Below are positions 16,527-24,812 of a DNA stretch of 64,000 nucleotides, piece by piece (the stretch's first letter is position 1; each line of letters begins with the position of its first letter). Location of the stretch: positions 5,453,501-5,517,500 of the forward strand of contig NZ_CP048882.1 in the NCBI RefSeq assembly GCF_015910445.1, written 5' to 3'. The notes under the pieces are model-generated. The model did no database searches. It had not been told where the DNA came from and saw only the letters and a list, made by a program, of their open reading frames with translations. The position numbers were made by a program, and so were the translations under genes. The DNA comes from Streptomyces bathyalis. Its GTDB lineage: Bacteria > Actinomycetota > Actinomycetes > Streptomycetales > Streptomycetaceae.

Positions 16527-17915
16527 TCAACCTGCCGGTGACGCGGCGGGGTTGGCAACACGGTCCGGCTCGTACGGAGCAGGCTTGCGCAGGGCCCGGA
16601 CGGACAGCACACCTGCCAGCGCCAGAACGCCCAGGCCACCTGCCGGATAGAGCGCCGAGAGGGCCATCTCGCCCACCGTCTGGTGGAGTTCCGGCTTCAC
16701 CGGACCCGGTTCACCGTGCGGGACCAACCACAGCGCGTACGAACAGAACAGCAGCATCGCGCCCACGGCCGACGCCCGCCAGAACAGGGCCCGTTCGCGC
16801 TCCAGCGCCTCGGTGACCAGCAGCATCACAAGCGGAACGCACCACACCCAGTGATGCGACCAGGAGACGGGACTCACCAGCAGAGCCGTGAAGGCGCACG
16901 CCAGAGCCGCCCACGCCGGTGCGTACGGCAGCCGGCGGCTGCCCGCCGAGGCCGCCGCGACGGCGACGGCCAGCCCGGACAGGGCCACGAAAGCGGCGAC
17001 CACGAGCCAAGGCCATCCCGGGTCGCCGGTGTGCAGCAGCCTGGCGACGACCCCGCGCAGCGACTGGTTGTCCGTGATCTCCGTATGCCCGACGCGGTCC
17101 GACCGGAAGAGGGCATGGAACCAGAACCGCCGTGAGTCGTACGGCAGAACCAGCGCGCTCAGCAGCACGGTGCCGGCGAACGCCCCCGCGGCGACGGCGG
17201 ATTGCCGCAATTGGTGATTCCACACGGCGGCCCGGCCGCCGCCGGCGCGCATGCCGTGCACGGCCCGCACCGTGCCGTACAGCGCGAGGAAGACCGCGAA
17301 CAGGGCCGGCGTCAGCTTGATCCCCGCGGCGATGCCGATGCCCGCACCCGCGAAGCGGTGGCCGGGACGGCGCGAGAGGTCCCACAGCACAAGTGCCGTC
17401 AGCAGCAGGTTGATCTGCCCGTAGCGCAAGGTCGTCCACAGCGGTTCGCACCAAACGAGCACGGCCGAGATCAGCAGCACGGCGGCGGGACGCGGCAGGT
17501 CGGCGAAACGGGACGACCGGGAGGAGCGCCCGATCAGCCGGAAGGAGAGATGGACGACCGTCACCAGCAGGATCAGGTTGCCGGCGGTCGCCGCCGTCCG
17601 CATCGCCGGGACGTCCAGCAGCGTCAACGGCACGAACAGCAGTGCCGCGAAAGGCGGATAGGTGGTGGGGAGATCCGCGTACGTGGCGCGCATCTCGTAC
17701 AGATCGCCACCGGTGCGTACGGTCCAGCCCTCCGCCCGGTAGACCATCACGTCGATCAGGGACACGCCGCTGATCCGCTGGGCCGTCCAGAACGCGGCGA
17801 AAGAGAGCAGGCAGACACCGGAAGCGATCAGTACCGGTCGCCGCAGTACGACGGCCATGAGCGGGCTACGGCCTCGGGACCGGCTCTGTGCGAACTGCTG
17901 CAGTGCGCTCACGGC
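16527..17915 (-). CDS. GT87-type integral membrane glycosyltransferase (DUF2029)
   Basis: 462 residues if started at GTG 17915, with ATG 17858 as the alternative. About ten membrane helices run through the protein. Family-like blocks are the outer-loop VMVYRAEGWTVRTGGDLYE, the TYPPFAALLFVPL motif, RYGQINLLLTALVLWDL and GIKLTPALFAVFLAL, plus SPVSWSHHWVWCVPLVML late in the protein. GT87 enzymes are polyprenyl-phosphate-mannose-dependent alpha-mannosyltransferases acting on the outer membrane face in actinobacteria. The acceptor is unknown here. It lies alone between the two tRNA-Ala genes, on the opposite strand. Confidence 0.85.
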   Translation of the reverse strand, partial: AVSALQQFAQSRSRGRSPLMAVVLRRPVLIASGVCLLSFAAFWTAQRISGVSLIDVMVYRAEGWTVRTGGDLYEMRATYADLPTTYPPFAALLFVPLTLLDVPAMRTAATAGNLILLVTVVHLSFRLIGRSSRSSRFADLPRPAAVLLISAVLVWCEPLWTTLRYGQINLLLTALVLWDLSRRPGHRFAGAGIGIAAGIKLTPALFAVFLALYGTVRAVHGMRAGGGRAAVWNHQLRQSAVAAGAFAGTVLLSALVLPYDSRRFWFHALFRSDRVGHTEITDNQSLRGVVARLLHTGDPGWPWLVVAAFVALSGLAVAVAAASAGSRRLPYAPAWAALACAFTALLVSPVSWSHHWVWCVPLVMLLVTEALERERALFWRASAVGAMLLFCSYALWLVPHGEPGPVKPELHQTVGEMALSALYPAGGLGVLALAGVLSVRALRKPAPYEPDRVANPAASPAG

Positions 17916-18105
17916 GGTGCGGGCTCCGGAGTCGTGATCGTGGCGGGACGGGCGGCGGGCGGGCGAGGGCGTCGACAGTACCCGTCGGCGAGTCGGGCCG
18001 CGGCCGGACCGCAAGAGGCCCCGGGAAAGGGATTTGGCGGAACGTGGCAGAGGCCGTGTAAGGTTGGCGACGCCGCCGAGGGGCTGACCCCGGCGGACCA
18101 GTATT

Positions 18106-18178
<73 letters not shown>

Positions 18179-18183
18179 CGAGT

Positions 18184-18238
18184 GCGAGGGTGATCTGTGT
18201 CCGCAGGAAGCGCGGACCGGGTCGCTCTCTTTGTTTTT
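18184..18238 (+). terminator. Rho-independent terminator after tRNA-Ala copy 2
   Basis: Stem GTCCGC (18199-18204)/GCGGAC (18212-18217) inside an outer GAGGG (18186-18190)/CTCTC (18225-18229) pairing, followed by TTTGTTTTT. Confidence 0.7.
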
Positions 18239-18645
18239 GCGAGGCTTCGCCTCGCGGGGCGGGGGCTCCGCCACCCGCACCCCCGGCGGGGGCTGCGCCC
18301 CCTGCGGCCCCCTTTTGCGGGGGCTGCGCCCCCTGCGCCCCGTCGTGGCTGGGGTTCGCGCCCTCCTCCGGTCGTGGCTGGGGTTCGCGTCTGCCTGCGC
18401 CCAGGGGTGGCTGGGGTTTGATCTTCGCTCTCCGTGGGGGGCTGCGCTCCGTGTGGCTCGGGTTGACCGTCAGGCTTCCTGGTGGGGGTGCGCGCTCTGG
18501 ATGGCCGGCCGGGTTCGGGTTCGGGTGGGCAACTCGGTGGTCCGGGCACGGACTTCGTGGGCGGGGCGGCGGAGGGGCGTGAAGCAGGTCACTGGTGCGG
18601 GCGGAGGCCGGGGGAATCCCGTACGACGGGGCACAGCCCTTGCGG
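18239..18645. other. GC-rich hairpin array upstream of leuS leader
   Basis: Holds the same hairpin families as the stretch after the first tRNA (GCGAGGCTTCGCCTCGC, GGGGGCTGCGCCCCC), then several decayed copies of a GTGGCTGGGGTTCGCG unit to about 18470. No gene is supported. Confidence 0.55.
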
Positions 18646-18651
18646 TACCCT
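18646..18651 (+). promoter_or_regulatory. Putative -10 element (TACCCT) of the leuS leader transcript
   Basis: TACCCT is followed by exactly six bases and the leader-peptide ATG at 18658, so the leader peptide would begin at the first base of the mRNA. Confidence 0.5.
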
Positions 18652-18657
18652 GACCGC

Positions 18658-18696
18658 ATGCGTGCCGTACGCCTTCTGCTTAGCCGGCCGCGCTGA
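18658..18696 (+). CDS. leuS leader peptide (12 aa, Leu-Leu-Leu)
   Basis: ATG CGT GCC GTA CGC CTT CTG CTT AGC CGG CCG CGC TGA reads MRAVRLLLSRPR. The three adjacent Leu codons (18673-18681) are the expected ribosome-stalling site of a leucine attenuator. It lies 53 bases before an intrinsic terminator and 119 bases before leuS. It is inferred from sequence layout; the match of amino acid and downstream gene makes chance unlikely. Confidence 0.75.
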   Translation: MRAVRLLLSRPR

Positions 18697-18702
18697 TCAG
18701 TC

Positions 18703-18773
18703 CCGGTCCCCGGATCCGAAGATCGGAAGGACCGGAATCGGCGCGGCGTCCCCTCCTGTGCGAGGGGTTTTTT
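18703..18773 (+). terminator. leuS attenuator: upstream hairpin plus intrinsic terminator
   Basis: CCGGTCC (18703-18709) pairs with GGACCGG (18729-18735). The terminator stem is CCCCTC (18750-18755)/GAGGGG (18762-18767) with loop CTGTGC and a T6 tract at 18768-18773. A competing pairing is possible between GCCGCGC (18687-18693, end of the leader peptide) and GCGCGGC (18741-18747). Stalling at the Leu codons would cover its 5' arm. Which state is antiterminating needs folding. Confidence 0.75.
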
Positions 18774-18815
18774 CATTTGCGCTCGGCAGAGACGACCGAT
18801 GGAGCTTTGAGGACG

Positions 18816-21686
18816 ATGAGCGAGACCACGAACGCCGCGGAGAACGCGGCTCCCCATCGCTACACGGCGGCACTGGCCGCCGACATCGAGGCGCGCTGGC
18901 AGGACTTCTGGGAGAAGCAGGGCACCTACGAGACACCGAACCCCGGCGACGGCGACCTGTCCGGCGACCCGGCGGTGGTGGCCAAGCCCAAGAAATTCAT
19001 CATGGACATGTTTCCGTACCCCTCGGGTGCGGGCCTGCACGTGGGTCACCCGCTGGGATACATCGCCACCGACGTCTTCGCCCGCCACCAGCGGATGACG
19101 GGGCACAACGTCCTGCACACCCTGGGCTTCGACGCCTTCGGCCTGCCCGCCGAGCAGTACGCGGTGCAGACCGGCACGCACCCGCGGGCGTCCACCGAGG
19201 CCAACATCGTCCAGATGAAGGCGCAGCTGCGTCGCCTGGGCCTGGGCCACGACCAGCGCCGCGGCTTCGCGACGATCGACCCGGATTACTACAAGTGGAC
19301 GCAGTGGATCTTCCTGCAGATCTTCAACTCCTGGTACGACCCCGAGGCGGACAAGGCGCGTCCGATCGGCACGCTGATCGACCAGTTCGCGTCGGGGCAG
19401 CGTGAGACGCCTGAGGGCTTCGGACGCTGGGACGAACTGAACGACGTGCAGCGGGCCGAGGTCCTGGGCGAGTACCGCCTGGCGTACGCCTCCGACGCCC
19501 CCGTCAACTGGTGCCCCGGACTGGGCACCGTGCTGGCCAACGAGGAGGTCACGGCCGAGGGCCGCTCCGAGCGCGGCAACTACCCCGTCTTCAAGGCCGA
19601 GCTGCGCCAGTGGAACATGCGCATCACCGCCTACGCGGACCGGCTGCTGACCGACCTGGACGGCCTGGACTGGCCCGAGGCGATCAAGCTGCAGCAGCGC
19701 AACTGGATCGGACGGAGCGAGGGCGCCCGCGTCGAATTCCCGCTGGGCGACAGCACGATCGAGATCTTCACCACCCGGCAGGACACCCTGTTCGGCGCCA
19801 CCTACATGGTGCTGGCTCCCGAACATCCCATGGTCGACAGCGTCGTGCCCGTGGAGTGGCCCGAAGGAACCCACGAGGTATGGACGGGCGGCCACTCCGA
19901 CCCCGGCGCGGCCGTCGCCGCCTACCGCGCGCAGGCGGCCTCGAAGTCGGACGTCGAGCGGCAGGCCGAGGCCAAGGACAAGACCGGTGTGTTCACCGGC
20001 GCCTACGCCACGAACCCCGTCAACGGCGAGCGGATCCCCGTCTTCATCGCCGACTACGTGCTGATGGGTTACGGCACCGGCGCCATCATGGCCGTCCCGG
20101 CGCACGACCACCGCGACTTCGCCTTCGCTCGCGCCTTCGAACTGCCCATGCGGTGCGTGGTGGAGCCCTCCGACGACCGCGGCACGGACACCGACCGGTG
20201 GGACGACGCCTTCGTCTCGTACGACGCGAGGATCGTCAACTCGGCCGGTGACGTCTCGCTGGACGGGCTGGGCGTGACCGACGCCAAGGCACGGATCACC
20301 GAGTGGCTGGAGAGCCGCGGAATCGGCGCCGGCACCGTCAACTTCCGTCTGCGTGACTGGCTGTTCAGCCGCCAGCGATACTGGGGCGAGCCCTTCCCGA
20401 TCATCTACGACGAGGAAGGCGTCGCGCACTCGCTGCCCGAGTCGATGCTGCCGCTGCAGCTGCCCGAGGTCGACGACTACTCGCCGCGGACCTTCGAGCC
20501 CGACAACGCCGACACCGTTCCCGAGACGCCTCTGTCGCGCAACGAGGAGTGGGTGAACGTCACCCTGGACCTGGGCGACGGCAAGGGCCCGCGACGCTTC
20601 CGCCGCGAGACCAACACGATGCCCAACTGGGCCGGTTCGTGCTGGTACGAGCTGCGCTACCTGGATCCGCACAACCGCGAGCAGCTGGTCGACCCCGGGG
20701 TCGAGCGCTACTGGATGGGCCCCCGCGAGGGCATCCCGCACGGTGGTGTCGACCTGTACGTCGGCGGCGCCGAACACGCCGTGCTGCACCTGCTGTACGC
20801 GCGTTTCTGGTCGAAGGTGCTGTACGACCTGGGGCACGTCTCCTCCGCGGAGCCGTTCCACAAGCTGTACAACCAGGGCATGATCCAGGCCTACGTCTAC
20901 CGCGACAGCCGCGGCATCGCCGTACCGGCTGCCGAGGTGGAAGAGGCCGACGGCGAGTACTTCCACAACGGCGAGCGGGTCAGCCGGCTGCTGGGGAAGA
21001 TGGGCAAGTCCCTGAAGAACGCCGTCACACCGGACGAGATCTGCGCCGAGTACGGTGCGGACACGCTGCGTCTGTACGAGATGGCGATGGGCCCGCTGGA
21101 TGTGTCGCGGCCCTGGGACACGCGTGCGGTCGTCGGCCAGTACCGGCTGCTGCAGCGCCTGTGGCGCAACGTGGTCGACGAGACGACCGGCGAGGTCACC
21201 GTCGTCGACGCCGAGCCGGACGAGGACACGCTGCGTGCGCTGCACAAGGCGATCGACGGCGTCACGCAGGACATGGCGGCGCTGCGGTTCAACACGGCCA
21301 TCGCGAAGATCACCGAGCTGAACAACCACGTCACCAAGGTGCGTGAGGTTCCGCGCTCGGTGGCGGAACGGATGCTGCTGCTGATCGCCCCGCTGGCACC
21401 GCACATCGCCGAGGAGCTGTGGCGGAGGCTGGGCCACGAAGAGAGCGTCGTGTACGAGGACTTCCCCGTCGCCGACCCCGCATATCTGGTCGACGAGACC
21501 GTGACCTGCGTGGTGCAGGTGAAGGGCAAGGTCAAGGCGCGGCTGGAGGTCTCCCCGTCCATCTCGGAGGCAGACCTGGAGGCGCAGGCGCTGGCCGAGC
21601 CGGCGATCGTCGGCGCGCTGGGCGGCGCGGCCATCCGGAGGGTGATCGTGCGGGCGCCGAAGCTGGTGAACGTCGTACCGGGCTGA
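18816..21686 (+). CDS. leuS: Leucyl-tRNA synthetase
   Basis: Charges tRNA-Leu with leucine. 956 residues from the ATG with GAGGA four bases upstream. The class I HIGH motif is HVGH (residues 75-78, in PYPSGAGLHVGHPLGY). The CP1 editing domain shows TTRQDTLFGATYMVLAPEHP and YGTGAIMAVPAHDHRDFAF. The KMSKS motif appears as GKMGKSLKNAVTPDEI, with Gly for Ser. The tRNA-binding C-terminus ends in RRVIVRAPKLVNVVPG. Expression is probably set by the leucine attenuator at 18658-18773. This is larger than E. coli LeuRS (860 aa), as is usual in actinomycetes in my recollection. Confidence 0.98.
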   Translation: MSETTNAAENAAPHRYTAALAADIEARWQDFWEKQGTYETPNPGDGDLSGDPAVVAKPKKFIMDMFPYPSGAGLHVGHPLGYIATDVFARHQRMTGHNVLHTLGFDAFGLPAEQYAVQTGTHPRASTEANIVQMKAQLRRLGLGHDQRRGFATIDPDYYKWTQWIFLQIFNSWYDPEADKARPIGTLIDQFASGQRETPEGFGRWDELNDVQRAEVLGEYRLAYASDAPVNWCPGLGTVLANEEVTAEGRSERGNYPVFKAELRQWNMRITAYADRLLTDLDGLDWPEAIKLQQRNWIGRSEGARVEFPLGDSTIEIFTTRQDTLFGATYMVLAPEHPMVDSVVPVEWPEGTHEVWTGGHSDPGAAVAAYRAQAASKSDVERQAEAKDKTGVFTGAYATNPVNGERIPVFIADYVLMGYGTGAIMAVPAHDHRDFAFARAFELPMRCVVEPSDDRGTDTDRWDDAFVSYDARIVNSAGDVSLDGLGVTDAKARITEWLESRGIGAGTVNFRLRDWLFSRQRYWGEPFPIIYDEEGVAHSLPESMLPLQLPEVDDYSPRTFEPDNADTVPETPLSRNEEWVNVTLDLGDGKGPRRFRRETNTMPNWAGSCWYELRYLDPHNREQLVDPGVERYWMGPREGIPHGGVDLYVGGAEHAVLHLLYARFWSKVLYDLGHVSSAEPFHKLYNQGMIQAYVYRDSRGIAVPAAEVEEADGEYFHNGERVSRLLGKMGKSLKNAVTPDEICAEYGADTLRLYEMAMGPLDVSRPWDTRAVVGQYRLLQRLWRNVVDETTGEVTVVDAEPDEDTLRALHKAIDGVTQDMAALRFNTAIAKITELNNHVTKVREVPRSVAERMLLLIAPLAPHIAEELWRRLGHEESVVYEDFPVADPAYLVDETVTCVVQVKGKVKARLEVSPSISEADLEAQALAEPAIVGALGGAAIRRVIVRAPKLVNVVPG

Positions 21687-21841
21687 GCCCTGGCACGCCG
21701 GGGTCCGGGCGCTCACGCGTCCCGGGCCCCACGGTCGTGCCGCATCGCTGCCTCGTGCGGCCACCCCGTACGGCCGTCCCCTACGGGACCGGTGAGGGGA
21801 GGGTCCGGGCTTCGTGGAACGCCTGGCCCGGCAGGTCCGTT

Positions 21842-21847
21842 TAGGCT
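21842..21847 (+). promoter_or_regulatory. Putative -10 element (TAGGCT)
   Basis: TAGGCT lies 42 bases before the GTG at 21890, which has its own AAGGAG site, so this would give a conventional leadered transcript. Confidence 0.35.
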
Positions 21848-21889
21848 GGAGAAAGACGGCCCGTGGTGGACGGATGAAGGAGCTCGCTC

Positions 21890-22534
21890 GTGGAATTCGT
21901 CATCGGCGTTCTGGCGCTGCTCTTCGTGCTCTTCGTGACCTTCGGCGTCATCGCCGCGGTGCGGGTGACGCGGGCGGTGCAGCGCGGCGTCGAGCGTACG
22001 GGCACGCAGGTGCGACGCACGGTCGAGGAAACGACGCTGCGGGCGAGGAGCGCACAGCCCGGCCCGGTCGGGGAGCTGGCCCGCCGGCGGCTGGAGCTGC
22101 GCACCACCATCGACGGAACGCGCAGGGCCCTGGAGTCGGACATCTCGCGGGATCCGTCCCTCCAGGAAGCACTCGGTCTTCTCGACCGTCTGCACGAGCA
22201 CGCGCGGCAGCTCGACGGAGAGATGCAGCTCCTGATGGAGCGCGAGCCCGACAAGGCACGCACCGCTGCCCTGCTGCCGGAGGTGCGTGAACGCGTCGCA
22301 CGGATCAAGGAGTCCGCGGACTCGCTGCGCTTCGCGGCGCAGGACCGTGCCAGCCGCTACGACGCCGAGGCGCTGGGCGCGCTGCGTGAGCAGATCGAGA
22401 TCGAATCGGGCGCACTTCGCCACTGGCACAGCGAGCGCTCGACCGCCGCCCGTGAGGTCGAGGGGGCCGCGGAGCCGCAGCGGAGGGACGTGCCTCCCGG
22501 GATCGAGAAGGGCCGTCCGCAGAGCGCCTCCTGA
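21890..22534 (+). CDS. Membrane-anchored coiled-coil protein, unknown function
   Basis: 214 residues from a GTG with a good AAGGAG site. An N-terminal membrane helix (FVIGVLALLFVLFVTFGVIAAV, near residues 3-24) is followed by a highly charged, mostly helical body. Likely coiled coils include LARRRLELRTTIDGTRRALE, LGLLDRLHEHARQLDGEM and LGALREQIEIESGALRHW. There is no enzyme motif. The tail (residues ~190-214) is basic and low-complexity. It follows leuS and precedes degV in the same direction. The next gene has its own -10-like hexamer, so an operon is not certain. Confidence 0.8.
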   Translation: MEFVIGVLALLFVLFVTFGVIAAVRVTRAVQRGVERTGTQVRRTVEETTLRARSAQPGPVGELARRRLELRTTIDGTRRALESDISRDPSLQEALGLLDRLHEHARQLDGEMQLLMEREPDKARTAALLPEVRERVARIKESADSLRFAAQDRASRYDAEALGALREQIEIESGALRHWHSERSTAAREVEGAAEPQRRDVPPGIEKGRPQSAS

Positions 22535-22543
22535 GACGGCGGG

Positions 22544-22549
22544 TAGCCT
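22544..22549 (+). promoter_or_regulatory. Putative -10 element (TAGCCT), leaderless degV
   Basis: TAGCCT, six bases, then ATG 22556. No ribosome site is visible before the ATG. Confidence 0.45.
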
Positions 22550-22555
22550 CCCTCC

Positions 22556-23413
22556 ATGTCCCGCACCACCTCACGCCAGGTCGCGATCGTCACCGATTCC
22601 ACGGCCTACCTCCCGGCGTCGGCTCTGTCGCAGCACAGGATCGACGTCGTGCCGCTGACCGTGGTGCTCGGCGACAGAGCCCTGGAGGAGGGCAACGAGA
22701 TCTCGGCGCGTTCGCTGGCCGAGGCGCTGCGAGAGAGGCGCCCGGTGACCACGTCAAGGCCCAGTCCCGCGGTCTTCGCGGAGCGCTACCGGGCCGCGGC
22801 GGAAGCCGGTGCGGAGGGCATCGTCTCGCTGCACCTGTCCAGCGAGATCTCCGGAACCTATGACGCTGCCGTCCTCGCAGCCCGCGAGGCACCCGTGCCG
22901 GTGCGAGTGGTGGACAGCGGTCTGGTGGCCATGGCTCTGGGCTTCTGCGCGCTCGAGGCTGCCCGCACGGCCGAGGGCGGCGGATCCCTCGACGAGGCCG
23001 TGGCGGCCGCGGAGAAGCGGGCCGAGGGGATGTCTGCCTATTTCTATGTCGACACCCTCGAGTATCTGCGCCGCGGCGGCCGCATCGGCGCCGCGCAGAA
23101 GCTCCTGGGCTCGGCGCTGGCCGTCAAGCCGCTCCTGGAACTGGCGGACGGCCGGATCACGATGCTGGAGAAGGTGCGCACGGCGTCGAAGGCGATCGCC
23201 CGGCTGGAAGAGATCGTCGTGGAGAGGGCGGGCGACGCGAACGTCGACATCGCCGTGCACCATCTTGCGGCGCAGGACCGTGCCGACCAGCTGGCCGAGC
23301 AGCTGCGCGAACGGGTGCCGGGGCTGGGGCAGATGCACGTGAGCGAGGTGGGTGCCGTGATCGGTGCACACACCGGGCCGGGGCTGCTGGGGACGGTCGT
23401 TTCAGTGAAGTGA
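22556..23413 (+). CDS. DegV family fatty-acid-binding protein
   Basis: 285 residues, normal for DegV/FakB proteins. These bind a single fatty acid and present it to a FakA-type kinase where one exists. Conserved blocks are VAIVTDSTAYLPASAL at the start, TSRPSPAVFAERY, IVSLHLSSEISGTYDAA (the Ser-rich fatty acid head-group site), and YVDTLEYLRRGGRIGAAQKL. No FakA partner is seen in the window. The ATG has no ribosome site and sits 6 nt after TAGCCT. Confidence 0.93.
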   Translation: MSRTTSRQVAIVTDSTAYLPASALSQHRIDVVPLTVVLGDRALEEGNEISARSLAEALRERRPVTTSRPSPAVFAERYRAAAEAGAEGIVSLHLSSEISGTYDAAVLAAREAPVPVRVVDSGLVAMALGFCALEAARTAEGGGSLDEAVAAAEKRAEGMSAYFYVDTLEYLRRGGRIGAAQKLLGSALAVKPLLELADGRITMLEKVRTASKAIARLEEIVVERAGDANVDIAVHHLAAQDRADQLAEQLRERVPGLGQMHVSEVGAVIGAHTGPGLLGTVVSVK

Positions 23414-23501
23414 GTGACGCCGTTATCCACAACTGATGGGTTGTCCCCGGGAATTGAGCAAGATCACATTGGGTTGCTGATCGTCTCTACCGTCTGTCGG
23501 C

Positions 23502-24812
23502 ATGAGCACTCGATCCCGTCTCGTCTCCCGTCACCGCTCCGGTCGTCTTCAACGCAGGGCCGCTGTCCCCGCGGATACCGGTGTCCGGTCCCGTCACCGT
23601 TCCCGGAGCCGGCCCGGATCCCCGGTCGGCGCGGTAGCCGGGGCGGACTCCACGCGGCGGCCCGGTGGGGCCCGAGGTCATGCTTCCCGGCCGGGACGCG
23701 GGCGCCGCTCCACGTCGGAGGCGCCCGGCAGTGCCGCCGACGACGCGCTGCCGTACGGGCCCGGGGAACGGGCCGCGTCACTGCTCGCCGATGGCGGGGC
23801 GGAGGACGGGGCCCTCGCAGGGAGCAGTGGTCCCGGCGGCGGAACGGGCCTCGATCCTCCGGTGTCCAGGGCCTGCGGTACATCGGGCGCGGCGGTGCTG
23901 CCGCGCGCCGCCGCCATGGCAAGCGCACGGGAGTCCGTACGGCGCAGCCGCGCCCGGCGGGCGGCGATGCGTCCCTCCGCAGTTGCTCCAACTGCCGCTG
24001 CCGCAAGGGAATTCGGTGATGCGGCCCGGCCCACGCCGGAGTCGGCCGGGCCCGCGGGTGCGGACGTGGCCGGGACGCCCGGCGCGTGGGGGAGGGCCCG
24101 GCTGGCCCTGTGCGAACGGCTCCCGCTGTGGGTGCAGTTGCGCTGCGGGATCGAGCCGAGGACATTGCTCGCGCTCGCCGTCGTGCTGGTCGTCGCCGTC
24201 GGATTCGCCGTCCATCACTTCTGGACGGGGCGTCCCGAGGCGGTGCGGGCACCCTCGGCGGAGCGGGCGCCCGCCGGTTCCGCGGCGGAAGCGCCGGATT
24301 CTGCGGGCCCTGCGGCGGGTGCTGCGAAGGTCCCAGGTCAACTGGCCGGCGGGCGGCTCGTGGTGGATGTCTCCGGCAAGGTACGCAGGCCCGGCATCTA
24401 CAAGTTGCCGAACGGCGCCCGGGTCGCCGATGCCCTTGAGGCCGCGGGCGGCGTCCGCCCCGGCACCGACGTCAGCGGTCTCAACCGTGCCCGGCGCGTG
24501 GTCGACGGGGAGCAGATCGTCGCCGGGGGAGCGTCCCCGGGAAGCGGTGCGCGGCCAGGTGCAGGGGCTGCGGGCGCGGACCCGAGCGGTGGACCGGCAG
24601 CGGGTGGCGCCCCGCCGGGAGGGCTCATGAGCCTCAGCGCCGCGACCACCGAGCAGTTGGAGACGCTCCCCGGCGTCGGCCCCGTCCTCGCGCAGCACAT
24701 CGTGGAGTACCGGGAGGAGCACGGCGGCTTCACCTCCCTGGATCAGCTCAAGGAGGTCAACGGCATCGGCGAGCGCCGCTTCGCCGACATCCGGCCGAAG
24801 GTCAGCCCATGA
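23502..24812 (+). CDS. comEA: ComEA-like helix-hairpin-helix DNA-binding protein
   Basis: 436 residues. The first ~210 are an Arg/Gly/Pro/Ala-rich region with little order, far longer than in classical ComEA. A membrane helix lies near 222-242 (LLALAVVLVVAVGFAVHHFW). Outside are an SLBB domain (LVVDVSGKVRRPGIYKLPNG) and two helix-hairpin-helix motifs (TEQLETLPGVGPVLAQHIVE, LKEVNGIGERRFADIRP). ComEA binds double-stranded DNA at the cell surface. The gene overlaps comEC by ATGA. The ATG lies 8 bases after TACCGT (23488-23493). Whether streptomycetes use this pair for DNA uptake is not known to me. Confidence 0.88.
   Translation: MSTRSRLVSRHRSGRLQRRAAVPADTGVRSRHRSRSRPGSPVGAVAGADSTRRPGGARGHASRPGRGRRSTSEAPGSAADDALPYGPGERAASLLADGGAEDGALAGSSGPGGGTGLDPPVSRACGTSGAAVLPRAAAMASARESVRRSRARRAAMRPSAVAPTAAAAREFGDAARPTPESAGPAGADVAGTPGAWGRARLALCERLPLWVQLRCGIEPRTLLALAVVLVVAVGFAVHHFWTGRPEAVRAPSAERAPAGSAAEAPDSAGPAAGAAKVPGQLAGGRLVVDVSGKVRRPGIYKLPNGARVADALEAAGGVRPGTDVSGLNRARRVVDGEQIVAGGASPGSGARPGAGAAGADPSGGPAAGGAPPGGLMSLSAATTEQLETLPGVGPVLAQHIVEYREEHGGFTSLDQLKEVNGIGERRFADIRPKVSP

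Noticed and set aside
18990..21100. Ser to Gly change in the KMSKS motif (KMGKS) as a sign of an inactive LeuRS
   Set aside because: KMSKS varies at this position among LeuRS enzymes, and all other motifs, including the editing site, are intact.
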